Source of the DNA: Streptomyces sp. NBC_01460
Lineage (GTDB): Bacteria; Actinomycetota; Actinomycetes; Streptomycetales; Streptomycetaceae
Reading direction: 5' to 3'
Assembly (NCBI RefSeq): GCF_036227405.1
Contig: NZ_CP109473.1
Span: 3,968,001 to 4,032,000 of the forward strand
Length of the DNA stretch: 64,000 nt
Shown: piece by piece, positions 26,192 to 34,416 of the stretch
Layout of the letters: each line of letters starts with the position of its first letter
Numbering within the stretch: position 1 is the stretch's first letter
Position numbers and translations under genes: made by a program
Notes under the pieces: model-generated
The model's input: the letters and a program-made list of their open reading frames with translations, nothing else
The model's database searches: none
Told to the model about the DNA's origin: nothing

Positions 26192-27067
26192 CTACCAGGC
26201 CAGCTGGGCGATCTCCTCGGCCACCACCGCGCAGGCGTCCGCGGACGGGTCGATCAGCGGAAAGTGCCCCACTCCGTCCAGCAGGGTCAGCCCCACCATC
26301 TCGCCGGCCTTCGCCGCGGCGTCCACGAACGCCTCGGTGACGGCCTGCGGCACGGTCAGGTCCTCCACCCCCTGGACGACGGCCGTCGCGATCCCGGTCG
26401 GCAGCAGCAGGGCCGGATCCACGTGGGCGCTCCGCGCCTCGAAGTCGCCCTTCCCGCCCAGGAGTTGGTGGAGGGCGCCTGAGCAGACGTCCAGCTCCAC
26501 CGCGCTCGCGAAGTCCCCGATGGGCGCCAGCGCGACCACGCCGCGCAGCGGCGGCGCGGCGGGCAGCCGCCACGGCGAGCCCTCCGGGAGCACATGCCGC
26601 GCGGCGGCCCACAGGGCGAGCTGCCCGCCGGCCGAGTGCCCGGTGACCACGGTCTTGCGCGGATCGGCTCCGGGCAGCTCCCGGGCGGCCAGCGCCGGCA
26701 GGGCGTCCATCGCGGCCGCCACGTCGTCGAAGGTCTCGGGCCAGCGCCCGGCGACCGGGCCCGCCGCGCCCTGCTGCGGGATCTCCCCGCCGCGCCGGTA
26801 CTCGACGCTGGCCACGGCGAAGCCGCGCCGCGCGAGGAAGTCCGCGAACGGCGAGACGTGCTGCCGGTCGTACGGCGCCCGCCAGGCCCCGCCGTGCAGG
26901 AGCACGACGAGCGGAGCCCCGGCGCGGCCGTCCCGCGGCGCGAAGAAGTCGATCACCTGGTCGGGGTGGCTTCCATAGGCCGCGGACCCGTCGGGGGCGA
27001 CCGCCGGACGGGCGAGCGCCGACTCGGTCTCGGCGGCTTCGCGATCACGCGCGGCAGAATCCGACAT
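26192..27067 (-). CDS. Alpha/beta hydrolase, probable kynurenine formamidase
   Basis: 291-residue hydrolase with oxyanion-hole motif VVLLHGGAWRAPY, nucleophile elbow VTGHSAGGQLALWAA (Ser), an acid near GVEDLTVP and catalytic His in GVGHFPLIDP: the complete triad order of the esterase/AFMID group. It is downstream of kynureninase and tryptophan 2,3-dioxygenase on the same strand (115 bases), so hydrolysis of N-formylkynurenine is the natural role. It is not the metal-dependent KynB family. Start ATG 27067 (MSDSAARDREAAE). Confidence 0.87.
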   Translation of the reverse strand: MSDSAARDREAAETESALARPAVAPDGSAAYGSHPDQVIDFFAPRDGRAGAPLVVLLHGGAWRAPYDRQHVSPFADFLARRGFAVASVEYRRGGEIPQQGAAGPVAGRWPETFDDVAAAMDALPALAARELPGADPRKTVVTGHSAGGQLALWAAARHVLPEGSPWRLPAAPPLRGVVALAPIGDFASAVELDVCSGALHQLLGGKGDFEARSAHVDPALLLPTGIATAVVQGVEDLTVPQAVTEAFVDAAAKAGEMVGLTLLDGVGHFPLIDPSADACAVVAEEIAQLAW

Positions 27068-27182
27068 GCTGCTCCAACCGTCCTACGCCTGTGCCCAACT
27101 GGACTGACCTGCGGGGACGGTACCAGTACGACGGGCCGCGGCCGTACGGGCCCGGAGTGTGGACCCGTACGGCCGCCGGGGC

Positions 27183-28370
27183 TCAGGCCGCGAGCACCTC
27201 ACCGAGGATCCGCGCCGCCCGCTCCGCGTCGGCGAAACCGACGTACAGCGGGGTGAAACCGAAGCGCAGGATGTCCGGGCGGCGCAGGTCGCCGACCACG
27301 CCGCGCTCGATCAGCACACGCATCACGTCCCCGGCGCCGTCGCACCGCAGCGAGACCTGGCTGCCGCGCTCCGCGTGGGAGCCCGGCGTGACGGACGTGA
27401 CCCGGCCCTCGGGGACGTAGGCGGCGACGCACTCCAGGAAGAAGTCCGTCAGCGCCAGGGACTTGGCCCGTACGGCCTCCACCGCCACGCCGTCCCACAC
27501 GTCCAGCGCCGACTCCAGGGCCAGCATGGACAGGATGTCCGGAGTGCCGACCCGGCCCCGTACGGAACCCTCCGCGGGGGCGTACCCGGGGGTCATCGCG
27601 AACGGGTCGGCGTGCGAGGTCCACCCGGGCAGGGGCGAGTCGAAGGCCTCCTGGTGGCGCTCGGCGACGTACAGGTAGGCCGGCGAACCGGGGCCGCCGT
27701 TCAGGTACTTGTACGTGCAGCCGACGGCCAGGTCGACACCGTGCGCGTCGAGGCCCACCGGCAGGGCGCCCGCGCTGTGGCACAGGTCCCAGACGGCGAG
27801 CGCGCCCGCCGCGTGGGCGGCGGCGGTGAGGCCGGGCAGGTCGTGGAGCCTGCCCGTGCGGTAGTCGACGTGGTTCAGCAGGACCGCCGCCGTACGCGGC
27901 CCGAGCGCGGCCGGTACGTCGGACGGGGCGACCGGGACGACACGGTGGCCCGTCATGCGGGCCGCCGACCCGGCGATGTACCCGTCCGTGGGGAAGGTCG
28001 TCGCGTCGACGAGGATCTCGTCGCGCCCGTCGCCCGCCAGGCGGGTCGCGGCGACGACGGCCTTGAAGACGTTCACGCTGGTGGAGTCGCCCACGACGAT
28101 CTGCCCGGGGGCCGCCCCGACCAGCGGGGCGATCCGGTCGCCGATCCGCTCGGGCGCGGTCCACCAGCCGCTCTCGTCCCAGGAGCGGATGCGCAGCGCG
28201 CCCCACTCACGGGTGAGGACGTCCTGCATGCGCGCGGGCACGTGCCGGGGCAGCGCGCCCAGCGAGTTCCCGTCGAGGTAGACGGTGTCGTCGAGGGTGA
28301 ACAGCTCGCGCAGCGCGGCCAGTCCGTCGGCGGTGTCGAGCGCCCCGGCGCGCTCCTTGAAGTCAGACAT
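27183..28370 (-). CDS. kynU: Kynureninase
   Basis: 395-residue PLP enzyme cleaving kynurenine to anthranilate and alanine. Motifs: YLDGNSLGALP near the N-terminus, GDSTSVNVFKAVVAATRL (PLP phosphate), FPTDGYIAGSAARM, LNHVDYRTGRLHDLPGLTAAAHAAGALAVWDLCHSAGALPVGLDAHGVD with the conserved Asp, and CTYKYLNGGPGSPAYLYV carrying the Schiff-base Lys. Its ATG overlaps the dioxygenase stop by eight bases, a translationally coupled operon. Confidence 0.97.
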   Translation of the reverse strand: MSDFKERAGALDTADGLAALRELFTLDDTVYLDGNSLGALPRHVPARMQDVLTREWGALRIRSWDESGWWTAPERIGDRIAPLVGAAPGQIVVGDSTSVNVFKAVVAATRLAGDGRDEILVDATTFPTDGYIAGSAARMTGHRVVPVAPSDVPAALGPRTAAVLLNHVDYRTGRLHDLPGLTAAAHAAGALAVWDLCHSAGALPVGLDAHGVDLAVGCTYKYLNGGPGSPAYLYVAERHQEAFDSPLPGWTSHADPFAMTPGYAPAEGSVRGRVGTPDILSMLALESALDVWDGVAVEAVRAKSLALTDFFLECVAAYVPEGRVTSVTPGSHAERGSQVSLRCDGAGDVMRVLIERGVVGDLRRPDILRFGFTPLYVGFADAERAARILGEVLAA

Positions 28371-29211
28371 GGCTACGCGCCGTCCACAGCTCGGGGAACA
28401 CGCTCTTGGTGGCCCGCTTCTCCAGCCAGGCGACCCCGGCCGATCCGCCGGTCCCGGTCTTCGACCCCATCGCCCGCCGGGTGGCGGTCAGGTGGTCGTT
28501 GCGCCAGCGCCACACCAGCTCACCGACGTCGGTCAGCACCTCACCGAGGCGCACGAGCTCGTCGTTCTGGTCCGGGGCCGCGTATATCTCCGCCCAGACG
28601 GCCTCGACCGCGGGGGACGGCTCGTACTTCTGCGACAGGTCGCGCCCGAGCACCGACTGCGGTACGGGGTAACCGCGGCGGGCCAGCAGCGCGAGCGTCT
28701 CGTCGTACAGACCGGGCTCGTGGAGCGCCTTCTCCAGCTCGGCGTGGACGCGGGGCGCGCCCCGGTGCGGCACGAGCATGGACGCGGACTTGTCGCCCAG
28801 CAGGAACTCCATCCGGCGGTACATCGCCGACTGGAAGCCGGACCCCTCGCCGAGCGAGCCGCGGTAGGAGTTGAACTGGGCGGGGGTGAGGCCGGCCAGC
28901 GGCTTCCAGGAGGCGTTCAGCGCCTCCAGCTCCCGCAGCGAGCGCTTCAGGGCGTCCCGGGCGACCGGGATCCGGTCCTCGCGCAGGGCGTGCGCGGCGG
29001 TCTCCCACTCATGGACGATGACCGTGAACCACAGCTCCATGACCTGGGTGGTGACCAGGAAGACCATCTCGCCGGGGTCGTCCGAGCGCAGGTGCTGGAG
29101 GTGGGTCAGGACATCCGCCTGGACATAGTCCTCGTACGGCGTCGTTCCCTCGAAGTCCAGGTGCGGGGTCTCCGCACCGGTGGCTTCGGGGTCGGGGTGG
29201 TTCGTCGACAT
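28363..29211 (-). CDS. kynA: Tryptophan 2,3-dioxygenase
   Basis: 282-residue haem dioxygenase opening the tryptophan indole ring. Conserved parts are all present: TPYEDYVQADVLTHLQ, EMVFLVTTQVMELWFTVIVHEW (distal His), FNSYRGSLGEGSGFQSAMYR (substrate carboxylate Arg), and LVWRWRNDHLTATRRAMGSKTGTGGSAGVAWL with proximal haem His. First gene of the kynurenine operon. No kynurenine 3-monooxygenase or 3-hydroxyanthranilate dioxygenase is near, so the pathway here ends at anthranilate, as in other streptomycetes (some feed it to antibiotics). Confidence 0.97.
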   Translation of the reverse strand: MSTNHPDPEATGAETPHLDFEGTTPYEDYVQADVLTHLQHLRSDDPGEMVFLVTTQVMELWFTVIVHEWETAAHALREDRIPVARDALKRSLRELEALNASWKPLAGLTPAQFNSYRGSLGEGSGFQSAMYRRMEFLLGDKSASMLVPHRGAPRVHAELEKALHEPGLYDETLALLARRGYPVPQSVLGRDLSQKYEPSPAVEAVWAEIYAAPDQNDELVRLGEVLTDVGELVWRWRNDHLTATRRAMGSKTGTGGSAGVAWLEKRATKSVFPELWTARSHV

Positions 29212-29318
29212 TTCTGTCTCCTCGACACGAGCTTCCGGGTAGCGGTCCGCCCCTTCCTCTGAGGTGGTGGAGCTCCGGTCCCCTGCTCGGCATCCTAACG
29301 GCCTTCCCGGAGACGCGT

Positions 29319-29350
29319 CGGGCCCCGCGGGCCGAGGCCCGCGGGGCCCG
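29319..29350 (-). terminator. Terminator after the DUF3151 gene
   Basis: Near-perfect 15-bp G+C inverted repeat (29319-29333 with 29336-29350), with the loop tightened to a few bases, 17 bases beyond the DUF3151 stop and upstream of the kynurenine operon. It separates the two minus-strand units. Confidence 0.8.
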
Positions 29351-29366
29351 GAGGCCGGGGGCCGTC

Positions 29367-29780
29367 TCAGCCCAGGGTGTCGGCGGCGGTCTGTGAGGAG
29401 TCACGCAGGAACGACGAGCAGCGCTCGTACTCCTCCTGCTCGCCGATGGCCTGCGCGGCGCGCGCGAGGGCGTGCAGGGCCCGCAGGAAGCCGCGGTTCG
29501 GCTCGTGCTCGAACGGGACGGGGCCGTGGCCCTTCCAGCCCGCGCGGCGCAGGGCGTCGAGGCCGCGGTGGTAGCCGGTGCGCGCGTAGGCGTACGACTC
29601 GATGACCCGGCCGCCCTCGTACGCCTCGTCGGCGAGCTGCGCCCAGGCCAGCGAGGACGTGGGGTACTTCGCGGCGACGTCGGCGGGCGCCGTGCCGGCG
29701 GCGAGCAGCTCACGCGGCTCCGGGTCGTCGGGCAGGTGGGTCGGGGCGGGGCCCCCGAGCAGGTTCTCGTGGATGGACAT
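29367..29780 (-). CDS. DUF3151 domain-containing protein
   Basis: 137-residue soluble protein of the actinobacterial DUF3151 family, function unknown. Recognisable parts: MSIHENLLGGPAPTHLPDDPEP at the N-terminus, AAKYPTSSLAWAQLADEAYEGGRVIESYAYARTGYHRGLDALRRAGWKGHGPVPFEHEPNRGFLRALHALA in the middle. Mostly helical, TPR-like in character. Begins three bases after the MFS stop on the same strand, so it is probably cotranscribed with the pump. Confidence 0.88.
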   Translation of the reverse strand: MSIHENLLGGPAPTHLPDDPEPRELLAAGTAPADVAAKYPTSSLAWAQLADEAYEGGRVIESYAYARTGYHRGLDALRRAGWKGHGPVPFEHEPNRGFLRALHALARAAQAIGEQEEYERCSSFLRDSSQTAADTLG

Positions 29781-29783
29781 GGG

Positions 29784-31283
29784 TCAAGTGTGCCTGGGCC
29801 GGGGCTCCGGCTCCAAGGGCGGGGCCGACACCCCGCAGTGCGTCGAGCACACCGGACGGGCCTCCGCCCGGGCCGCGGGAACCGTCCGCAGGGACCAGAA
29901 GGCGATCACGGAACCCGCCACCAGCAGACCGGCGCACATCGGCATCGCCCGCCGGAACGTCGAGGCGAACTCCCCCGCGTCGCGGTACGCCTCCGGGCCC
30001 ATCCCCGCCAGCAGCGGGAGGGCGGCCACCGCGAGCAGCCCGGCGGCCCGCGCGGCGGCGTTGTTGATGCCGCTGGCGAGTCCGGCCCGGCCGGTCTCCA
30101 CGGCGGCCAGGACGGTCGCGGTGAGCGGGGCCACCAGGGTGACCATGCCGAGGCCCAGCACCATGACGGCGGGCAGGACGTCCTTCGGGTAGGAGGCGCC
30201 GGGGCCGACCCTCAGCATCAGGAGCATCCCGGTGGCCGCCAGCAGCGGGCCGACGGTGAGCGGGACGCGGGGCCCGATACGCCGCCCGAGGTCACCGGCG
30301 GACGCAGAGAAGAGCAGCATCAGCACCGTCGTGGGCAGGAGCGCGGTGCCCGCCCCGAGCGCCGAGTAGCCGGCGACCACCTGGAGCTGGATCGCGGACA
30401 GGAAGAAGAACCCTCCGAGCGCCGCGTACACACAGAACGTCACGACGTTGACGGCCGTGAACTGCCTGGACGCGAAGATCGACGGCGGCACCATGGGGTC
30501 GGCCCGGCGCCGCTCCACCTGCACGAAGGCCGCTCCGAGGACCACACCGCCGAGGGCCGCGCCGATCACCATGACGGAGGCACCCTGCTCCGGCACCTCG
30601 ATCAGGGCGTAGGTGACCAGGGCGAGCGCCAGCGCGGCGAGAGCGGCCCCGAGCACGTCGAACCGGCCGTGGGCGTCCGGGTCCCGGGACTCCGGCACGT
30701 GACGCAGGGCCACGGGCACGCAGACGGCGGCCAGCGGCAGATTGAGCAGGAACACCCACCGCCAGCCCGGCCCGTCCACCAGCCACCCGCCGAGGAACGG
30801 CCCGACGGCCGCGCCGACCCCGCCGAGCCCGGACCAGAGCCCCACGGCGCGGGCCCGGTCGTCGGGGTGGAAGCTCGCCTGGATGATCGCCAGCGACCCG
30901 GGGGTGAGCAGCGCTCCCCCGACCCCCTGCAACGCCCTCGCGGCGATCAGCACCTCCGCGTTCGGCGCGATCCCGCAGAGCAGCGAGGCCACGGCGAACC
31001 AGATCACCCCGAGGACGAACACCCGCCGCCGCCCGAAGCGGTCCCCGAGCGCCCCGCCCAGCAGGATCAGCCCGGCCAGGGTGAGCATGTAGGCGTTGAC
31101 CGTCCACTGCAGCGCGGCCAGATCGGTGCCGAGGTCCTCGCCGATGCGGGGGAGGGCCACGTTGATGACCGTCGAGTCGAGCAGGGCCATGCTGGAGCCC
31201 AGCACGGTGGTGAGGACGACCCAGCGCCCCACGGGCGAGGCGACCCGGATCCCTTCGCCGTCCGCGGCGTCCGCATCAGTCAT
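29784..31283 (-). CDS. MFS transporter, DHA2 (14-TM drug:proton antiporter) type
   Basis: 499 residues from ATG 31283 (MTDADAADGEGIRVAS); ATG 31319 is an alternative, neither has a good ribosome site. Motif C/A features of DHA2 pumps: LLDSTVINVALPRIGEDLG, LQWTVNAYMLTLAGLILLGGALGDRFGRRRVF, and GVGGALLTPGSLAIIQASF, then GVGAAVGPFLGGWLVDGPGWRWVFLLNLP. About 14 hydrophobic segments. Likely exports hydrophobic drugs or metabolites; substrate unknown. The upstream region holds two ~27-bp direct repeats (31381-31460). Confidence 0.93.
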   Translation of the reverse strand: MTDADAADGEGIRVASPVGRWVVLTTVLGSSMALLDSTVINVALPRIGEDLGTDLAALQWTVNAYMLTLAGLILLGGALGDRFGRRRVFVLGVIWFAVASLLCGIAPNAEVLIAARALQGVGGALLTPGSLAIIQASFHPDDRARAVGLWSGLGGVGAAVGPFLGGWLVDGPGWRWVFLLNLPLAAVCVPVALRHVPESRDPDAHGRFDVLGAALAALALALVTYALIEVPEQGASVMVIGAALGGVVLGAAFVQVERRRADPMVPPSIFASRQFTAVNVVTFCVYAALGGFFFLSAIQLQVVAGYSALGAGTALLPTTVLMLLFSASAGDLGRRIGPRVPLTVGPLLAATGMLLMLRVGPGASYPKDVLPAVMVLGLGMVTLVAPLTATVLAAVETGRAGLASGINNAAARAAGLLAVAALPLLAGMGPEAYRDAGEFASTFRRAMPMCAGLLVAGSVIAFWSLRTVPAARAEARPVCSTHCGVSAPPLEPEPRPRHT

Positions 31284-31380
31284 GGAAGCAGCATCGCCGC
31301 CGGCCGGCCGGGAGGCCATTCATGAACGCCTGTTCCGGCCGGCACCGAGGGGGGCTTACGCCCGGCCCGGCCGGCCGTAC

Positions 31381-31460
31381 GCCTCACGTCTGATCCGCCG
31401 GCCTCGGACGCGCCGCACCCGCTCCGGCCGGCGCCTCACGTCTGTTCCGGCCGGCCTCGG
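31381..31460. repeat. Two imperfect ~27-bp direct repeats
   Basis: Copies at 31381-31407 and 31433-31460 share GCCTCACGTCTG and the CCGGCCTCGG end, differing by one substitution and one insertion; a partial third copy (CCTGTTCCGGCCGGC) is at 31329-31343. They lie between the MFS start and the MalY stop. Function unknown. Confidence 0.6.
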
Positions 31461-31470
31461 GCGGAAGGCG

Positions 31471-32634
31471 TCATGCCCGCACCGCCCGGATCCCCCGGAC
31501 CAGCGCCGACACCCCCGCCTCCGCCTTGCTCCGCGCGCACCCGACGTTCAGGCGCACGAACCCCGGCGCCCCGTACACCGCCCCCGGCATGATCGCGACC
31601 TTCTCCCGCTCGATCAGCACCCGCTGCAGCGCCTCGTCGTCCACGCCCAGAGGACGGAGATCGATCCAGGCCAGATAGCCGGCCTGCGGCGGCACCCACC
31701 CCAGCTCGGGAAAGTCCGTGTCCAGCCGCTCGCCGACCATCGCCAGGTTCCCCGCGGTGTACGCACGGACCTCGTCCAGCCACGCCACGCCCTCGCGGTA
31801 GGCAGCGATGTGCGCGGTCAGCGACAGCACGGCGGGCGAGGCGAGTCCCTCGGCGGTCTCCATGCGCCGCAGATACTCCGCGTGGTCCGCCGGGTCCCCG
31901 ATGAGCCCGTAGGAACCGGTCAGTGCCGGAAAGTTGAAGGACTTCGACGCGGACGTGATGACGGCCCAGCGCTCGTCACCGGCCACCCGGGCGTACGGGA
32001 CATGCGTGTACCCCTCGTGCACGAAGTCCGCGTGGATCTCGTCGCTGATCACCGCGACCCCGTGCCGACGGGCCAGGGCCGCCGTCGCCCGCAGCTCGGC
32101 CTCGGTCCACACCCGCCCCGTGGGGTTGTGCGGCGAGCACAGCACCAGGACCTTCGCGTCGGCGCGCGCCAGCTCCCGTTCGAGGGCGGCGGCGTCCCCC
32201 ACCGGCACACCCCGCAGTTCCCGCCCGAGCCCGACGACCGCCTTGCGGAAGCCGTCGTACGTCGGGGTGTGGACGACGACGCCCTCGCCCTCGGCGGTCC
32301 ACATCCGGAGCAGTTGCGAGAGCTGGTTGAGCACGGACGGGCCGTAGACCAGCCGGCCCGTGTCGATGCGGGTCCCGTACCGGGTCGCGTACCAGTGCGC
32401 GACCGCCGACAGGAAGTCGTCCTGTTGCCAGGTGGTGTATCCGAGGACCCCGTGCTCCAGACGGGACCGCAGCGCGGCCAGCACCTCGGGAGCGGTCTCG
32501 AAGTCCATGTCCGAGATGGTGAAGGGCAGCAGGCCGTCCACCCCGAAGCGGTCGGCGACGCCGTCCCACTGGACGCACCAGGTGCCCCGGCGGTCGATGA
32601 CGGTGTCGAAGTCGTAGCGCGCGGGCGTGCTCAC
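31471..32634 (-). CDS. MalY/PatB-type PLP C-S lyase (cystathionine beta-lyase-like aminotransferase)
   Basis: 387-residue fold-type I PLP enzyme of the MalY/PatB group. Features: FDTVIDRRGTWCVQWDGV and ISDMDFETAPEVLAAL N-terminal signature, CSPHNPTGRVW, VISDEIHADFVHEG, and SASKSFNFPALTGSYGLI with the Schiff-base Lys. GTG start at 32634. Members cleave cystathionine or cysteine conjugates to thiol, pyruvate and ammonia; some act as aminotransferases. Just downstream of the fba unit but separated from it by a terminator. Confidence 0.9.
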   Translation of the reverse strand: MSTPARYDFDTVIDRRGTWCVQWDGVADRFGVDGLLPFTISDMDFETAPEVLAALRSRLEHGVLGYTTWQQDDFLSAVAHWYATRYGTRIDTGRLVYGPSVLNQLSQLLRMWTAEGEGVVVHTPTYDGFRKAVVGLGRELRGVPVGDAAALERELARADAKVLVLCSPHNPTGRVWTEAELRATAALARRHGVAVISDEIHADFVHEGYTHVPYARVAGDERWAVITSASKSFNFPALTGSYGLIGDPADHAEYLRRMETAEGLASPAVLSLTAHIAAYREGVAWLDEVRAYTAGNLAMVGERLDTDFPELGWVPPQAGYLAWIDLRPLGVDDEALQRVLIEREKVAIMPGAVYGAPGFVRLNVGCARSKAEAGVSALVRGIRAVRA

Positions 32635-32662
32635 GGCGGATCCCTCACTCCTCGGACACGGA

Positions 32663-32697
32663 GCGGGCCCGGCCCCCCGAGGGGAGACCGGGCCCGC
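32663..32697 (-). terminator. fba terminator
   Basis: Inverted repeat GCGGGCCCGG (32663-32672) with CCGGGCCCGC (32688-32697), 15-base loop, 20 bases beyond the fba stop on the minus strand. Confidence 0.75.
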
Positions 32698-32716
32698 ACC
32701 TGCGTCCGTGACGTAC

Positions 32717-33679
32717 TTACTTCAGCTTGGTGCCCGAGGAGCGCAGGTTGGCGCACGCCTCGGTGACACGCACGGCCATGCCCGCCTCGGCGGCCTTGCC
32801 CCACGTGCGCGGGTCGTAGGTCTTCTTGTTGCCGACCTCGCCGTCGACCTTCAGGACACCGTCGTAGTTGCGGAACATGTGGTCCGCGACCGGGCGGGTG
32901 AAGGCGTACTGGGTGTCGGTGTCGAGGTTCATCTTCACGACACCGTTCTCCAGCGCGGTGGCGATCTCCTCGGCGGTGGAGCCCGAGCCGCCGTGGAAGA
33001 CGAAGTCGAAGGGCTGGCTTCCGGCGGGCTTGCCGTACTTCGCCGAGACGCCCTGCTGGAGGTCCTTGAGGAGCTCCGGACGCAGGACGACGTTGCCCGG
33101 CTTGTAGACGCCGTGCACGTTGCCGAAGGACGCTGCCAGCAGGTAGCGGCCCTTCTCGCCCAGGCCGAGCGCCTCGGCCGTACGCAGCGCGTCGTCGACG
33201 GTCGTGTACAGCTCGTCGTTGATCTCGTGCGTGACGCGCAGCTCCTGACCGATGGACAGGTTGTCGGCGAGGGTCTCGGCCGAGCCGTCCCACATGTGCG
33301 ACTGGAACAGCGGGTTCAGGCCCTTGGCGACACGCTCCGCGGACACGTCGAGCAGCGGGCGCACGTAGGCGTCCAGCTTGTCCTTGGGGCAGTGGTCGGT
33401 GTGCAGCGCGACGGTGATGTCGTACTTGGCGGCGACGATGTGCGCGAACTCGGCCAGGGCGACGGCGCCCGTCACCATGTCCTTGTTGTACTGGCCGCCC
33501 AGGAATTCGGCACCACCGGTGGAGATCTGGACGATGCCGTCGCTCTCCGCCTCCGCGAAGCCGCGCAGTGCAGCGTGCAGGGTCTGGGTCGACGTCACAT
33601 TGATGGCCGGGTAGGCGAACTTGCCTGCCTTCGCCCGGTCGAGCATCTCGGCGTAGACCTCGGGGGTTGCGATGGGCAT
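32717..33679 (-). CDS. fba: Class II fructose-bisphosphate aldolase with internal deletion
   Basis: Glycolytic/gluconeogenic zinc aldolase. Start ATG 33679 (MPIATPEVYAEMLDRAKAG) has AAGGAG upstream. Present: VALHTDHCPKDK (first family signature, catalytic Asp and zinc His), NPLFQSHMWDGSAETLADNL, GRYLLAASFGNVHGVYKPGNV and DFVFHGGSGSTAEEI (zinc His residues, substrate loop). Missing: after LSIGQEL the sequence goes R-VTHEINDELYTT, whereas relatives have about 24 more residues there, including the ILEVEITPTGGEEDG segment (second signature; acidic catalytic/metal residues). The deletion is in frame; length is 320 instead of about 343. As read, the enzyme should be impaired or inactive. Otherwise a normal housekeeping copy next to pyrE. 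Confidence 0.93.
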   Translation of the reverse strand: MPIATPEVYAEMLDRAKAGKFAYPAINVTSTQTLHAALRGFAEAESDGIVQISTGGAEFLGGQYNKDMVTGAVALAEFAHIVAAKYDITVALHTDHCPKDKLDAYVRPLLDVSAERVAKGLNPLFQSHMWDGSAETLADNLSIGQELRVTHEINDELYTTVDDALRTAEALGLGEKGRYLLAASFGNVHGVYKPGNVVLRPELLKDLQQGVSAKYGKPAGSQPFDFVFHGGSGSTAEEIATALENGVVKMNLDTDTQYAFTRPVADHMFRNYDGVLKVDGEVGNKKTYDPRTWGKAAEAGMAVRVTEACANLRSSGTKLK

Positions 33680-33798
33680 CTGTCCGCTCCTTGGGATGTG
33701 CGGGTGTGCAGTGCTTGGTCCCTGACCTGGGGGCGACGTCATCGTCGCCCTCATCTTCCCAGACTCTCGCGCCGGCTCCACGCTGCCCGTGGGAGTAA

Positions 33799-33828
33799 CG
33801 CTCCCCGTTTCACGTGAAACGGGGAGCG
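33799..33828. promoter_or_regulatory. parS (ParB-binding) site within a 30-bp perfect palindrome
   Basis: GTTTCACGTGAAAC (33807-33820) is an exact match to the Streptomyces/Bacillus parS core bound by ParB for chromosome segregation. The symmetry extends to 30 bp (arms CGCTCCCC and GGGGAGCG). It lies 19 bases beyond the pyrE stop on the minus strand, so the same sequence can form a hairpin terminator. Streptomyces parS sites cluster around oriC, which places this window in that part of the chromosome. Confidence 0.93.
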
Positions 33829-33846
33829 CCTCGATGAAGCCGCAGG

Positions 33847-34386
33847 TCAGGCCAGGTCGAGGTCGGCCACGGAGTAGACGTGGACGTAGGGCAGACCGGC
33901 CTCGGCGATCGCCGGAGCGGCGCCGCGCTCCACGATCACGGCGACGGCCACGACCTCGCCGCCGGCCTCACGCACGGCTTCGACGGCGGTCAGCGGCGAA
34001 CCGCCGGTCGTCGAGGTGTCCTCGACGACGAGGCAGCGGCGCCCCTTGACGTCTGTGCCCTCGATGCGGCGCTGCATCCCGTGGGCCTTCTGCGCCTTGC
34101 GGACGACGAAGGCGTCCAGGCTCTTCCCGCGCGCCGCCGAGGCGTGCAGCATCGAGGTGGCCACCGGGTCGGCACCCAGCGTCAGACCGCCGACGCAGTC
34201 GTAGTCCAGCTCGGCGGTGGCGTCGAGCATCACCTGGCCGACCAGCGGCGCGGCCTTGCCGTCCAGCGTGATCCGGCGCAGGTCGATGTACCAGTCGGCT
34301 TCCAGACCCGAGGAGAGGGTCACCTTGCCGTGTACCACGGCCTTGTCCTTGATCTGCTGGAGCAGCTCAGCGCGTACGTCAGTCAT
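33847..34386 (-). CDS. pyrE: Orotate phosphoribosyltransferase
   Basis: 179-residue enzyme joining orotate and PRPP to OMP in pyrimidine synthesis. MTDVRAELLQQIKDKAVVHGKVTLSSGLEADWYIDLRR is the canonical start; GGLTLGADPVATSMLHASA, the RKAQKAHGMQRRIEG flexible loop and the PRPP motif CLVVEDTSTTGGSPLTAVEAV are complete. Followed by the parS palindrome, then fba. ATG start at 34386. Confidence 0.97.
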   Translation of the reverse strand: MTDVRAELLQQIKDKAVVHGKVTLSSGLEADWYIDLRRITLDGKAAPLVGQVMLDATAELDYDCVGGLTLGADPVATSMLHASAARGKSLDAFVVRKAQKAHGMQRRIEGTDVKGRRCLVVEDTSTTGGSPLTAVEAVREAGGEVVAVAVIVERGAAPAIAEAGLPYVHVYSVADLDLA

Positions 34387-34416
34387 GTCAACGAGGGTAA
34401 GGGCTGACGCGGGAGG

